In this document: positions 15,234 through 22,792 of the stretch, in pieces
Layout of the letters: each line of letters opens with the position of its first letter
Numbering within the stretch: the first letter of the stretch is position 1
Source of the DNA: Lachnospiraceae bacterium
Lineage (GTDB): Bacteria; Bacillota; Clostridia; Lachnospirales; Lachnospiraceae
Length of the DNA: 34,344 nucleotides
Direction of reading: 5' to 3'
Assembly: GCA_024405115.1 (NCBI GenBank)
Contig: JAKSPD010000019.1
Span: 1 to 34,344, forward strand
Notes under the pieces: model-generated
What the model was told of the DNA's origin: nothing
The model's input: the letters and a program-made list of their open reading frames with translations, nothing else
Databases searched by the model: none
Made by a program: the position numbers and the translations under genes

Positions 15234-15984
15234 GATTCTGATCAAAATTACAAGTTCGGTAAACGGCGGCATCTGCGTATGCTGGCCGGACGGTAAAAAG
15301 GTATGGGTCGACCTGTATCCAGAGGAAAAGGCCCGCTCTTTTTCAGCTCTGACTGACACACAGTGGGACCTCATCAAATGCGATCCCAGGTTCATCCCCC
15401 CTGTGATGATACTGACAACACACAACCATCCTGACCATTTTTCACCTGATCGTACGAAGGAGGCCGGAAAGCTGTGGCCGGACGCTGAAATCGTAATGCC
15501 CGAAGGGAAAATATATTCCATGAAATATGGGATAATTGACCCGGACGGAGTACCCGGAAAAAGGGTAAGCGGTTCAGAGGCCGTGATAGAAAAATGCGGC
15601 ATAACCGCCAGGTACATCCGTACCGTCCATTCCGGAAAGAAATATGTTGACACGCCTCATTACAGCATACTTCTTTCCTATATGGATAAGAGCATCTTCA
15701 TTTCAGGTGATGCTGCTGTCGCAGATGACCAGCTCACTGAACTTCTCGGGACGATTCCGTGTGACATTGCCGTACTGAACTTCCCATGGGCCGCATTGAG
15801 GAGCGCGAGGGAAGTGGTGGTCAGCACCATCAGGGCATCACATGTCCTTCTCACACATATCCCTAATAAGGAAGACAATATTGACGGTTACCGCGAAATG
15901 GCCAGGACCGGAGCCGCGCTTCTGGACATTCCGGATGTGCGCATGATGCTCTATCCCTTCCGTGAGGAAACATTTAACGTCTGA
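15226..15984 (+). CDS. MBL-fold metallo-hydrolase
   Basis: A 252-residue protein with the metallo-beta-lactamase fold. The metal-binding motif HxHxDH appears as THNHPDHF (about 68-75), a third ligand is probably His in RTVHSGKKY, the bridging Asp is in FISGDAAV, and the last His is in VLLTHIP. It resembles UlaG/RNase Z-like hydrolases of the beta-lactamase_3 type that act on phosphodiesters or lactones; substrate unknown. ATG 15226 overlaps the HAD stop (ATGAGTAG); a TTG at 15217 in the same frame is possible but less likely. A strong terminator follows. Confidence 0.8.
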   Translation: MSRILIKITSSVNGGICVCWPDGKKVWVDLYPEEKARSFSALTDTQWDLIKCDPRFIPPVMILTTHNHPDHFSPDRTKEAGKLWPDAEIVMPEGKIYSMKYGIIDPDGVPGKRVSGSEAVIEKCGITARYIRTVHSGKKYVDTPHYSILLSYMDKSIFISGDAAVADDQLTELLGTIPCDIAVLNFPWAALRSAREVVVSTIRASHVLLTHIPNKEDNIDGYREMARTGAALLDIPDVRMMLYPFREETFNV

Positions 15985-16000
15985 ATTTAATAAATACACA

Positions 16001-16039
16001 AAAGAAAGCGGGCACACCCTCAGTGTCCGCTTTCTTTTT
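16001..16039 (+). terminator. Terminator after the MBL-fold gene
   Basis: AAAGAAAGCGGGCAC (16001-16015) pairs with GTGTCCGCTTTCTTT (16023-16037) with one G-T pair and a 7-nt loop; the right arm runs into TTTTTG. It closes the plus-strand HTH-HAD-MBL unit. Confidence 0.88.
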
Positions 16040-16092
16040 GTTTCCTCGTAAATAAACTCGGGTTGCAGATAAGGAATTAATAAGCACGATGA

Positions 16093-16123
16093 AAAAAGGA
16101 CTGACATCATGTCAGTCCTTTTT
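16093..16123 (-). terminator. Terminator of tRNA-Gln
   Basis: AAAAAGGACTGACAT (16093-16107) and ATGTCAGTCCTTTTT (16109-16123) form a 15-bp palindrome around one base, so the stem ends in T5 on either strand. It lies 5 bp past the tRNA 3' end and probably also backs up the plus-strand terminator at 16001. Confidence 0.85.
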
Positions 16124-16128
16124 CTGAG

Positions 16129-16200
16129 CAGCGCCATCAGGATTCGAACCTGAAAATGACGGAGTCAGAGTCCGTTGCCTTACCATTTGGCGATGGCGCT
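16129..16200 (-). tRNA. tRNA-Gln (anticodon CTG)
   Basis: A 72-nt cloverleaf on the minus strand. The acceptor stem AGCGCCA/TGGCGCT is perfect, the D arm is GCC-AAATGGTAA-GGC, the anticodon arm is ACGGA-CTCTGAC-TCCGT with anticodon CTG at loop positions 34-36, and the T arm is TCAGG-TTCGAAT-CCTGA. The discriminator base is G, and CCA is not encoded. Anticodon and the GGACTCTGACTCC arm are typical of glutamine tRNAs. It has its own promoter and terminator and lies 3' of argS. Confidence 0.95.
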
Positions 16201-16208
16201 AAATCATT

Positions 16209-16223
16209 CGTCCCTTACGGACG
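16209..16223 (-). promoter_or_regulatory. 5' leader hairpin of tRNA-Gln
   Basis: CGTCC and GGACG form a 5-bp stem with a 5-nt loop just upstream of the mature tRNA 5' end. It would be in the precursor removed by RNase P. Confidence 0.5.
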
Positions 16224-16231
16224 CGTTGATT

Positions 16232-16259
16232 ATTATACCACTTGTTTATTTTAAGTCAA
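16232..16259 (-). promoter_or_regulatory. Promoter of tRNA-Gln
   Basis: TTGACT (16254-16259) and a perfect TATAAT (16232-16237) with TGG before it, 16 bp apart on the minus strand. The predicted start lies about 25 bp before the tRNA. The -35 is only 9 bp past the argS stop. Confidence 0.8.
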
Positions 16260-16267
16260 GCGGAAAA

Positions 16268-18028
16268 TTACATTTTTTCGGGTGCCGCAAAGCCAAGCAT
16301 CCATATGCACTTTGAAAGCACGTCTTTAGTAAGTTTAAGTAACGCAATGTATGAAGCCCTGAGTTCACTGTCCTCTTCCTTAAGTATCATACAGTTATGA
16401 TAGAAGGTATTGAAGCAGTTTGAAACCTCATATATGAACTGGCAGATCTTATGCGGGGCAAGTTCCTTCCATGCAGAAGCTGCCATCTCATTAAATCTTG
16501 AAAGACTTAATCCAAGATTCAGTGCATCCACAGATGCCTCAAGTGCCGGCTTAAATGTTTCCTCGGGCTTTTCACCCTCCGCAGCATAATATGACCTTAA
16601 GATGCTTCCGATACGCACGATCGTGTAAAGTATGTATGGACCGGTGTTTCCTTCAAAAGAGGTAAAACGGTCAATGTCGAAGATGTAATCCTTTGCGGCC
16701 TGGTTTGAAAGGTCACCGTATTTTAATGCCGCAAGTCCTACCGTTTCCGCTATCTCCCTTGCCTCCACCTCAGAGATCTCACTTTCATCCCTGTTGGCGC
16801 GGATTTTCTCATATACCGCATCCTCGATGTCCTTTATTAACATCTCAAGACGCATCACGCCACCGGAGCGGGTCTTGAAGGGCTTACCGTCCTTTCCGTT
16901 CATGGTTCCGAATCCGATGTGCGTAAGGCTCTGTTCAGGCCTTACAAGGCCTGCTTTTCTCGCTACACGGAAGAAACTCTGGAAATGAAGCTCCTGACGT
17001 TTGTCTGTAAGATAGATATAGTCATCCGGGGCAAAAAGCTTTTCCCTTTCAAGTATTGTTGCAAGATCGGTAGTGGCGTAAAGTGCAGCTCCGTCTGATT
17101 TCCTTATGATGCATGGAGGAATGTCCTTTTTGTCCGTATCCTCCCTGATGTCCACGACAAGTGCACCCTGGTCCTCATGTGCTATTCCTCTTTTCTCAAA
17201 GTCGGAAAGCATGTCCGGAATATATTTCTGGACGTCAGACTCACCCTTCCAGAGTTCAAAATGCACGTCAAGATGATCATAGTTCTTTTTAAGGTCAGCC
17301 TTTGAAAGTTCCATTACCTTCTTCCAGATTTCCGTGCACTCCGGGTCCCCGGCCTGAAGTTTTTTAGTTGCCTCGAGCGCCCGTTCCTTAAATGCCTGGG
17401 CAGCGGGTGTAGGATTGCCGTTTTCATCAGTTGCCTTACTCTTTGCGGAAGCTGCCGGATAGATTTCCTCAAGGTCAGACATTGTAAACTCAGTCTGTCC
17501 GCGGTCCTTAAGTTCCTCAATGATAAGTCCCATCTGAAGTCCCCAGTCTCCAAGATGAACGTCACCTATCATCTCATTGCCCATGGCTGTACCCATGCGC
17601 TTTATGGCCTCACCGATGACAGCCGAACGAAGATGTCCGAGGTGCAGGGGTTTTGCCACATTAGCTCCGCCGTAATCCACGATGATACGTTTCTTCTCAT
17701 CAGGAATTATTCCAAGATTTTCGTCACGGGACATCTCTGAAAGATAGTCTGCAAGAAATGCGGGATCTATGTCAAGGTTAATAAAGCCGGGCATGCATGT
17801 CTCGACTTTACTGAACGCCTTTGCTCCTTTAAGGATTTCTGCAACCTCATTGGCAATGTCAATGGGCTTTTTATGTTCTTTTTTTGCGCACGGAAGAGCT
17901 CCGTTTACCTGATATTCGCAGAGGTCGGGCCTGCTTGACACATTAACACGACCAAAGCCGGCTTCATAGCCGGCTTCAGTAAATGCTTTCTGACAAATAT
18001 CACTTAATTCATCAATTAATTTCTTCAT
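16268..18028 (-). CDS. argS: Arginyl-tRNA synthetase
   Basis: A 586-residue class I synthetase that charges tRNA-Arg. The N-terminal additional domain (about 1-105) binds the tRNA elbow. The HIGH motif is HLGH (129-132) in ANVAKPLHLGHLRSAV. The KMSKS region appears as FKTRSGG, the degenerate form usual for this family. The C-terminal DALR-type helical anticodon-binding domain begins near residue 460 (GNTGPYILYTIVRIGSILR). It is the last gene of the minus-strand operon; its ATG overlaps the efp stop by 1 nt (TGATG), so no separate ribosome site is needed. No T-box is present near it. Confidence 0.97.
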   Translation of the reverse strand: MKKLIDELSDICQKAFTEAGYEAGFGRVNVSSRPDLCEYQVNGALPCAKKEHKKPIDIANEVAEILKGAKAFSKVETCMPGFINLDIDPAFLADYLSEMSRDENLGIIPDEKKRIIVDYGGANVAKPLHLGHLRSAVIGEAIKRMGTAMGNEMIGDVHLGDWGLQMGLIIEELKDRGQTEFTMSDLEEIYPAASAKSKATDENGNPTPAAQAFKERALEATKKLQAGDPECTEIWKKVMELSKADLKKNYDHLDVHFELWKGESDVQKYIPDMLSDFEKRGIAHEDQGALVVDIREDTDKKDIPPCIIRKSDGAALYATTDLATILEREKLFAPDDYIYLTDKRQELHFQSFFRVARKAGLVRPEQSLTHIGFGTMNGKDGKPFKTRSGGVMRLEMLIKDIEDAVYEKIRANRDESEISEVEAREIAETVGLAALKYGDLSNQAAKDYIFDIDRFTSFEGNTGPYILYTIVRIGSILRSYYAAEGEKPEETFKPALEASVDALNLGLSLSRFNEMAASAWKELAPHKICQFIYEVSNCFNTFYHNCMILKEEDSELRASYIALLKLTKDVLSKCIWMLGFAAPEKM

Positions 18029-18585
18029 CAGACTCTCTTAAGATATTCTCCTGTACGTGTATCAATCTGAACCTTGTCGCCAATGTTTACGAAAAGCGGA
18101 ACGTTGATTGAAGCACCGGTTTCAACTGTAGCGGGCTTCGTTGCGCCTGTTGCGGTGTCGCCCTTGAAACCGGGCTCTGTGTCCGTTATCTCAAGCTCTA
18201 CGAACATCGGAGGCTCAACTGAGAATACGCTGCCGTTATATGAGCAGATCTTGCAGAGGTCGTTTTCCTTAACGAAAGTCATTGCATCGCCGGCAAGCTC
18301 TTCTGTAAGTGCAACCTGATCGTAAGTCTCATTGTTCATGAATACATACTGATCTCCATCCTTGTAAAGGTACTGCATGTCGATTCTGTCGATACGTGCT
18401 GCGGGGAACTTCTCTGTGGGTCTGAAGGTCTTCTCAACAACGCCGCCGTTGATGACATTTCTAAGCTTTGTTCTTACGAAAGCTGCGCCCTTACCGGGTT
18501 TTACGTGCTGGAACTCAACAATCTGAAGAACCTGTCCGTCGATTTCTACTGTTATACCGTTTCTGAAACTGCCTGCATCTATCAT
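18028..18585 (-). CDS. efp: Elongation factor P
   Basis: A 185-residue EF-P, which binds between the P and E sites and relieves ribosome stalling at polyproline stretches. The KOW-like N-domain (1-65) carries [10 protein letters not shown] with Lys32 at the loop tip, the position that is modified in many bacteria. The central and C-terminal OB folds follow ([30 protein letters not shown], ending [11 protein letters not shown]). There is no epmA or other modification gene nearby. A GGAGG-like site with AAAAA lies before the ATG. It overlaps argS by 1 nt. The Pro-rich DUF975 tail two genes upstream is a plausible EF-P client, which is inference only. Confidence 0.97.
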   Translation of the reverse strand: MIDAGSFRNGITVEIDGQVLQIVEFQHVKPGKGAAFVRTKLRNVINGGVVEKTFRPTEKFPAARIDRIDMQYLYKDGDQYVFMNNETYDQVALTEELAGDAMTFVKENDLCKICSYNGSVFSVEPPMFVELEITDTEPGFKGDTATGATKPATVETGASINVPLFVNIGDKVQIDTRTGEYLKRV

Positions 18586-18605
18586 ATGGTTTTTTCCTCC
18601 AAAAA

Positions 18606-19127
18606 TTAATCCTCGAATATATTACAGAAAAATTTCACTTTATGCAAGTGTTTTATGGGGATTTCCATCACCCTTTTTACTTTTATCCACGCCGTATCAG
18701 TACTTTTGTCTATGGGTTCGGTAAGAAGTGAACTCATATGGGCATTATTTGCTCCCCAGATGTCCGTCAGGAGCTGGTCCCCTATACAGATGATTTCTTC
18801 GTTCTGAAGACCCATAAGCCCTGCCGCTTCGTGATATTTCCCGGCACCCGGTTTTCCCGCGTCACACAGAAACGGTACTCCCGCAGCATCGGCGAAAGGC
18901 TTCACACGGGGCTCATGGTTGTTGGAAATTATGAAAAGGCTGTACCCCATGGCCTTAAGGTTCTCTATGAAACCTTTTGACCTTTCATCAATGGGGGCGT
19001 CATGCGGTACCAGCGTGTTATCTATGTCCAGTATGATGCCGCGTAATCCTTTTTCATAAGCCTTCCTGAAATCACATCCGTAAATGCTTTCCGTACGGTA
19101 TGATGGTTTTAATTTCTCAAAAAGCAT
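18606..19127 (-). CDS. YqeG-family HAD-IIIA phosphatase
   Basis: A 173-residue HAD phosphatase of the YqeG/subfamily IIIA group. Motif I is [11 protein letters not shown] (about 33-43), motif II is FIISNNHE, motif III is a Lys in [11 protein letters not shown], and motif IV is [13 protein letters not shown] (about 115-127). Relatives act on phosphatidylglycerophosphate or remain uncharacterised; in Bacillus yqeG lies in a cluster of ribosome and metabolic genes. Its ATG overlaps the nrdR stop (TAATG), and efp starts 20 nt downstream, so it belongs in the operon. Confidence 0.88.
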   Translation of the reverse strand: MLFEKLKPSYRTESIYGCDFRKAYEKGLRGIILDIDNTLVPHDAPIDERSKGFIENLKAMGYSLFIISNNHEPRVKPFADAAGVPFLCDAGKPGAGKYHEAAGLMGLQNEEIICIGDQLLTDIWGANNAHMSSLLTEPIDKSTDTAWIKVKRVMEIPIKHLHKVKFFCNIFED

Positions 19128-19588
19128 TATACGTTCTTTCTTCCGAGAAGCCTCCCGATTTCATCCATGAAGGTCTTAACGTCCTTGAACTCCCTGTAAA
19201 CAGAGGCAAACCTTACGTAAGCAACCTCATCAAGCAATCTCAGCTTTTCCATTACCTTCTCGCCGATGATCTTTGTGGGGACCTCCTTGTCACCAAGGCT
19301 GAACACTTCGTTTTCGATTTCGTCGATCAGTCTTGATATCTGTTCAACGGAAACGGGCCTCTTGTGGCAGCTCGTCACGATTCCCGCCTCAATCTTTGAA
19401 CGGTCGTAGGGCTCACGTGAATTATCCTTCTTTATAACCATGAGGGGAAGTGTTTCAAGTTTTTCATAGGTAGTGAATCTTTTCCCGCATGTCTCGCACT
19501 GACGGCGGCGTCTTATTGACGCATTGTCATCAGCCGGCCTGGAATCGATTACCTTTGTGTCTTCTGCTCCGCAATATGGGCATTTCAT
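19127..19588 (-). CDS. nrdR: Ribonucleotide reductase regulator NrdR
   Basis: A 153-residue repressor of nrd genes. The N-terminal zinc ribbon has Cys3, Cys6, Cys31 and Cys34 (CPYCGAED.., CETCGKRF). The ATP-cone domain follows (about 48-138: PLMVIKKDNSREPYDRSKIEAGI, then VREFKDVKTF-like end), which senses ATP/dATP and controls binding to NrdR boxes. Length is normal. It overlaps DUF975 by 4 nt (ATGA) and yqeG by 1 nt. No nrd gene lies in the window. Confidence 0.96.
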   Translation of the reverse strand: MKCPYCGAEDTKVIDSRPADDNASIRRRRQCETCGKRFTTYEKLETLPLMVIKKDNSREPYDRSKIEAGIVTSCHKRPVSVEQISRLIDEIENEVFSLGDKEVPTKIIGEKVMEKLRLLDEVAYVRFASVYREFKDVKTFMDEIGRLLGRKNV

Positions 19589-20919
19589 ACTTCATCCTCC
19601 GTTATAATTATCTCTTCACCTGTCTGTACGCCTGAACTTGCAGATGTCTGTACCGGCGCGGGTTCCGTATCAGCTGCAGGTCTGTCCTCTTCCGGTCCCG
19701 GTGCCTCACCGTCCAAAGGAACCGCGGGTATTACGGCAGGACCTTCTGCCATAGAAATCTCCTCTTCCCCAGGTACATCCGCGGCTTCTGTCATGCATGG
19801 AGCCGGACTGATTTCTTCTTCCAAAGCTTCAGGAACCGTTTCAGCTACTGTTTCTGTTTCTGCCAGAGTGGCCTTATCCTCTTCTGAAGCCGCAGGAGTC
19901 TCCCCGATGGCAGGCACCGGTTCTGCAGTTGCAGGCTCTGCGGCTGTTTCTGCCACGGGTGCTTCCGGTGCAGTTTCCGGAACTTCTTCTGCCACATATG
20001 CCGCCGGTGCAGTTTCCGGAACTTCCTCTGTCGCGGCTGCCACCGGAGCGGTCCCAGTAGGAGCTTCGGGAACAGTTTGGTCTGCAGTGGCCGGTCTGTT
20101 CGCCGGAATCACGAACTCCTCTCCCATTGCACACAGATAGAAAACGACCATGGTTGTCTCTATGTAAGGAAGCACCCACAATGATGCAATCCTGCACAGC
20201 CACATAAGCAGGTACCAGAAGATGAAGCTGAATGTCACCATCCAGAAAAGCTTCAGCTTTTTGAACCTGGTGATATGCAGTGATTCCTTAAGCGCTTCCA
20301 GCACCCCGGTATCGGGCTTATCGAGAATCACCGTATCAGCAAATGTGAAGCCGATGGAAAGCCATATTACCCAGAGCAGGGTGATGATGTTCACTACGAG
20401 TATCGCAATGAACCACGGGCTCTGCGGGTCGGGATTCTTCTCATCATATCCCGAAACCTTTGCCGCCCATGAAAGGAATGTGGGAATCAGGAAGTTAACA
20501 TTGACGAAAATTGTTCCGACTATGTTGACCCCTATCACCCTCCAGGGATGTGTCCCGCCCTTGAAGGCATAGAAGATATCGGAACATCCGTATTTTTCAC
20601 CACGGCATATATTGAGAAGGAGTTTTTTGCGTCCGAATCTCAGCCAGTATGAAAGGATGACGGTAAATACCAGAAATGCCGTAAAGAAAACCGCACCGAC
20701 TACCGAAAGCGCCGGCACCGCCTTAAATGAAGGAATGAATTTCTGTGCAACGGGTTCGAAACGCCGTGTATTGGCGAGAGCCGCCACAATGTTAAAAACA
20801 GCCAGTAGTGCGCTTATTGAAACGAGGACTCCCGAAAGGAAATAAGCGCCTATTACCGTACCGTACTTATCAAGCAGTGATTCCCTTGCGAGGGCCTTCA
20901 TGTCTCTTATCTTTTTCAT
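19585..20919 (-). CDS. DUF975-like membrane protein with long Pro/Ala/Glu-rich tail
   Basis: A 444-residue protein. The first 270 residues hold about six hydrophobic segments (near 25-48, 70-92, 128-150, 170-192, 232-255) with the DUF975 pattern: KALARESLLDKYG at the start, FGRKKLLLNICRGEK and TFADTVILDKPDTGVLEALKESLHI. Residues about 275-444 form a low-complexity, strongly acidic tail of Pro, Ala, Glu and Thr, with the near repeat EEVPETAPAA/EEVPETAPEA. Function of DUF975 proteins is unknown. The tail is probably disordered and would lie on the cytoplasmic or outer side depending on topology. It is co-translated with DUF4190 (TGATG) and nrdR (ATGA). Confidence 0.8.
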   Translation of the reverse strand: MKKIRDMKALARESLLDKYGTVIGAYFLSGVLVSISALLAVFNIVAALANTRRFEPVAQKFIPSFKAVPALSVVGAVFFTAFLVFTVILSYWLRFGRKKLLLNICRGEKYGCSDIFYAFKGGTHPWRVIGVNIVGTIFVNVNFLIPTFLSWAAKVSGYDEKNPDPQSPWFIAILVVNIITLLWVIWLSIGFTFADTVILDKPDTGVLEALKESLHITRFKKLKLFWMVTFSFIFWYLLMWLCRIASLWVLPYIETTMVVFYLCAMGEEFVIPANRPATADQTVPEAPTGTAPVAAATEEVPETAPAAYVAEEVPETAPEAPVAETAAEPATAEPVPAIGETPAASEEDKATLAETETVAETVPEALEEEISPAPCMTEAADVPGEEEISMAEGPAVIPAVPLDGEAPGPEEDRPAADTEPAPVQTSASSGVQTGEEIIITEDEV

Positions 20920-21260
20920 CAGAGAACACCCCCCACTCCGAACTGCTGCAGAATTTCCCTGCCTTCCTCAAGGATACGGTCCATGTCAATAAGCATGTTC
21001 CAAAAGTACTGTGCCGCAAGGTTTGCAAGTGAAACTGCCACAACTATGCCGATCACGATGGATATTATGCCCATAACCGTTCCGATCACTGCCATGCTGC
21101 ATTTTTTCTTATTTCCCCTTGAAAGCAGCGAAAAAGCAAATGTCAGGCATGCGCATGGAATGTTAAGGACCATTGTCCATGAGATCAGTATTCCAATTAT
21201 GCCGAATACCAGTGAAGCTATCGCCAGTCCGTTGGTTTCGGCCTTGACATTTTTGTCCAT
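20919..21260 (-). CDS. DUF4190-type small membrane protein
   Basis: A 113-residue protein with two hydrophobic segments (about 14-38 and 54-80), matching the DUF4190 layout: NGLAIASLVFGIIGILISWT, then NKKKCSMAVIGTVMGIISI. Function is unknown. I chose ATG 21260 because GGAAGGGAT lies 4 nt upstream; an upstream in-frame start at 21299 would lie inside the terminator hairpin. It opens the DUF975-nrdR-yqeG-efp-argS operon and its stop overlaps the next ATG (TGATG). Confidence 0.8.
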   Translation of the reverse strand: MDKNVKAETNGLAIASLVFGIIGILISWTMVLNIPCACLTFAFSLLSRGNKKKCSMAVIGTVMGIISIVIGIVVAVSLANLAAQYFWNMLIDMDRILEEGREILQQFGVGGVL

Positions 21261-21282
21261 ATAGATCCCTTCCAACAAAAAA

Positions 21283-21314
21283 ATGCTATCAGGATACAAT
21301 TATCCTGATAGCAT
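21283..21314. terminator. Terminator between the E2-like gene and the nrdR operon
   Basis: ATGCTATCAGGATA (21283-21296) and TATCCTGATAGCAT (21301-21314) form a perfect 14-bp stem with a 4-nt loop, followed by seven T on the minus strand and TTTT on the plus strand. It lies 20 bp past the E2-like stop and only 22 bp before the DUF4190 ATG. Confidence 0.85.
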
Positions 21315-21341
21315 TTTACTACAAATAAAACCCTTATTCAA
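21313..21341 (-). promoter_or_regulatory. Candidate promoter of the nrdR-efp-argS operon
   Basis: TTGAAT (21336-21341) and TAAAAT (21313-21318) are 17 bp apart on the minus strand. The -35 includes the stop codon of the upstream gene, and the start point would fall inside the terminator hairpin, so transcripts from here would escape the terminator because the stem is only half made. Confidence 0.5.
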
Positions 21342-22743
21342 TATCCTTAGCAACTTCAGAAGGAACGACTTCCAGCTTTTCAGGATGATTAAGAAGCTTC
21401 TTTATGTACTTGAAGACACTTGCATAATAAAAACCGTCGACTATGCGCTCGTCTGTATTGAAGGTGTAATCAATGTATTTCTTACGCTCTATGTTACCGT
21501 CCTTGTCAATCTCATTCTTGGTATACTTGGAACCGAAAGAGCAGAATACCGGCATGTTGCCGAAATTATAAAGATGGTGCACTATCGGATTGATTCCAAG
21601 CGAAGCCATTGACGTGAAAAATATCGAGGAATGGAACGGGCTAACCTCCAGAAGGAACTTGGGAAGCATTCCGAAATAGTCCAGTGTTCTTAAGATCACG
21701 ACGATGAAGCTCATGAGAACGCTGGGAACAAGCGTGAACAGCTTAGCCACCTTGTCAAAGTCACTTTCACCGACAGGGTTCTTTTTTATCCTTTCAATCT
21801 CCGCATCCAGCTTCTCATAGATATCATAAATGGTATCATACGGGGAAAGATGCAGCTTCAGGCATGACTCCTCTCCTTCGAGTGACATGCTGTTTTTTAC
21901 CACCATGCAGAACTGGATGTCATTGCCCCTTGAATAGATTTTCTGGCCTGCAATGAAACGGTTGATGCCGGGATACTTTGCAACGGCCCTTACATATGTC
22001 GCAAGGAATACGTGCATGAAGCCCATGTTTTTATAGCCCTCAGCCTTCTTCTCCTGTATGTACTTTTCAATTCCGCTTATCTCCACGCTGTCGTGGATAT
22101 GGTTTGAGGCGTCCTGCCTTGTGGCCATGATATAGGCAGAAACCTGTGTGATGATACCGGCCGTCCTGATTCTTCTTCCGTCAGGCCTGTCACCCCATGA
22201 AGGATGGAACTTCCCGTCAAGATGAATATCCATGGCACAGATGATAAAGAATCCTGCAAGGAACAGGAACAGGTCATGCATCTGGCTTCTGATGGGCATT
22301 TCGGCCCCTATGCGGAAGTTCTGCACAACGTTCCAGATCTCAAGGCCGCTCGCACCCAGGAACACAAGCCCTATGAATATCCTGTGCCCGATCTTGCCGG
22401 AAACAACCTCCATGTAGAAAATTGCAACCGCGGCATAGACAACTGCATAAAGGAACTTGATTTTCAGGGTATAAGGTCCCCCGCAGGTCCTGATGATAAA
22501 ATAAAGTGCAATCATGAATACCGGCAGAGCCGTCCTGAACAGGAGCTCCTCCCCGTTTATCAGTATAATCAGGACAAACAGGATGCATGCCAGTATGGGA
22601 ACCACCACAAGCCAGAACCGTGGTTCCTGCGATGTCATGCCTGCATATATGCCCCTTGTAACACAGGAAGCGATCATGCAAAGCACCGCGAGCCATGTAA
22701 AAACATTTTTACGGCTCACAAAATAATGAACTCTTTTTTCCAT
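21334..22743 (-). CDS. Membrane protein with E2-like acyltransferase domain, catalytic His replaced
   Basis: A 469-residue protein in two parts. Residues about 12-175 contain roughly six transmembrane segments (FTWLAVLCMIASCV, FWLVVVPILACILFVLIILI and others). Residues about 190-455 resemble the catalytic domain of 2-oxoacid dehydrogenase E2/chloramphenicol-acetyltransferase proteins: RRIRTAGIITQVSAYIMATR, FMHVFLATYVRAVAKYPGIN and the C-terminal TDERIVDGFYYASVFKYI. In E2 enzymes this last motif is DHRxxDG with a catalytic His; here it is D-E-R with Glu432, so standard acyl transfer is unlikely unless another residue takes over. There is no lipoyl or E3-binding domain and no E1 or E3 gene nearby. 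AAAGGAG precedes the ATG. It follows prfC by 49 bp and has its own terminator. Confidence 0.75.
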   Translation of the reverse strand: MEKRVHYFVSRKNVFTWLAVLCMIASCVTRGIYAGMTSQEPRFWLVVVPILACILFVLIILINGEELLFRTALPVFMIALYFIIRTCGGPYTLKIKFLYAVVYAAVAIFYMEVVSGKIGHRIFIGLVFLGASGLEIWNVVQNFRIGAEMPIRSQMHDLFLFLAGFFIICAMDIHLDGKFHPSWGDRPDGRRIRTAGIITQVSAYIMATRQDASNHIHDSVEISGIEKYIQEKKAEGYKNMGFMHVFLATYVRAVAKYPGINRFIAGQKIYSRGNDIQFCMVVKNSMSLEGEESCLKLHLSPYDTIYDIYEKLDAEIERIKKNPVGESDFDKVAKLFTLVPSVLMSFIVVILRTLDYFGMLPKFLLEVSPFHSSIFFTSMASLGINPIVHHLYNFGNMPVFCSFGSKYTKNEIDKDGNIERKKYIDYTFNTDERIVDGFYYASVFKYIKKLLNHPEKLEVVPSEVAKDIE

Positions 22744-22792
22744 TTTCTCCTTTCTTTAAGCCTCGTAAGGAGTACGCCGCCCCTTGCGGGCT

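Noticed and set aside
17990-18060. T-box or other riboswitch before argS
   Set aside because: argS overlaps efp by one base, so there is no leader; no T-box motif is visible upstream of the operon either.
19793-20140. Plus-strand Ser/Ala/Gly/Val-rich frame
   Set aside because: It mirrors the Pro/Ala/Glu-rich tail of the DUF975 protein on the other strand; its repeats come from that tail.
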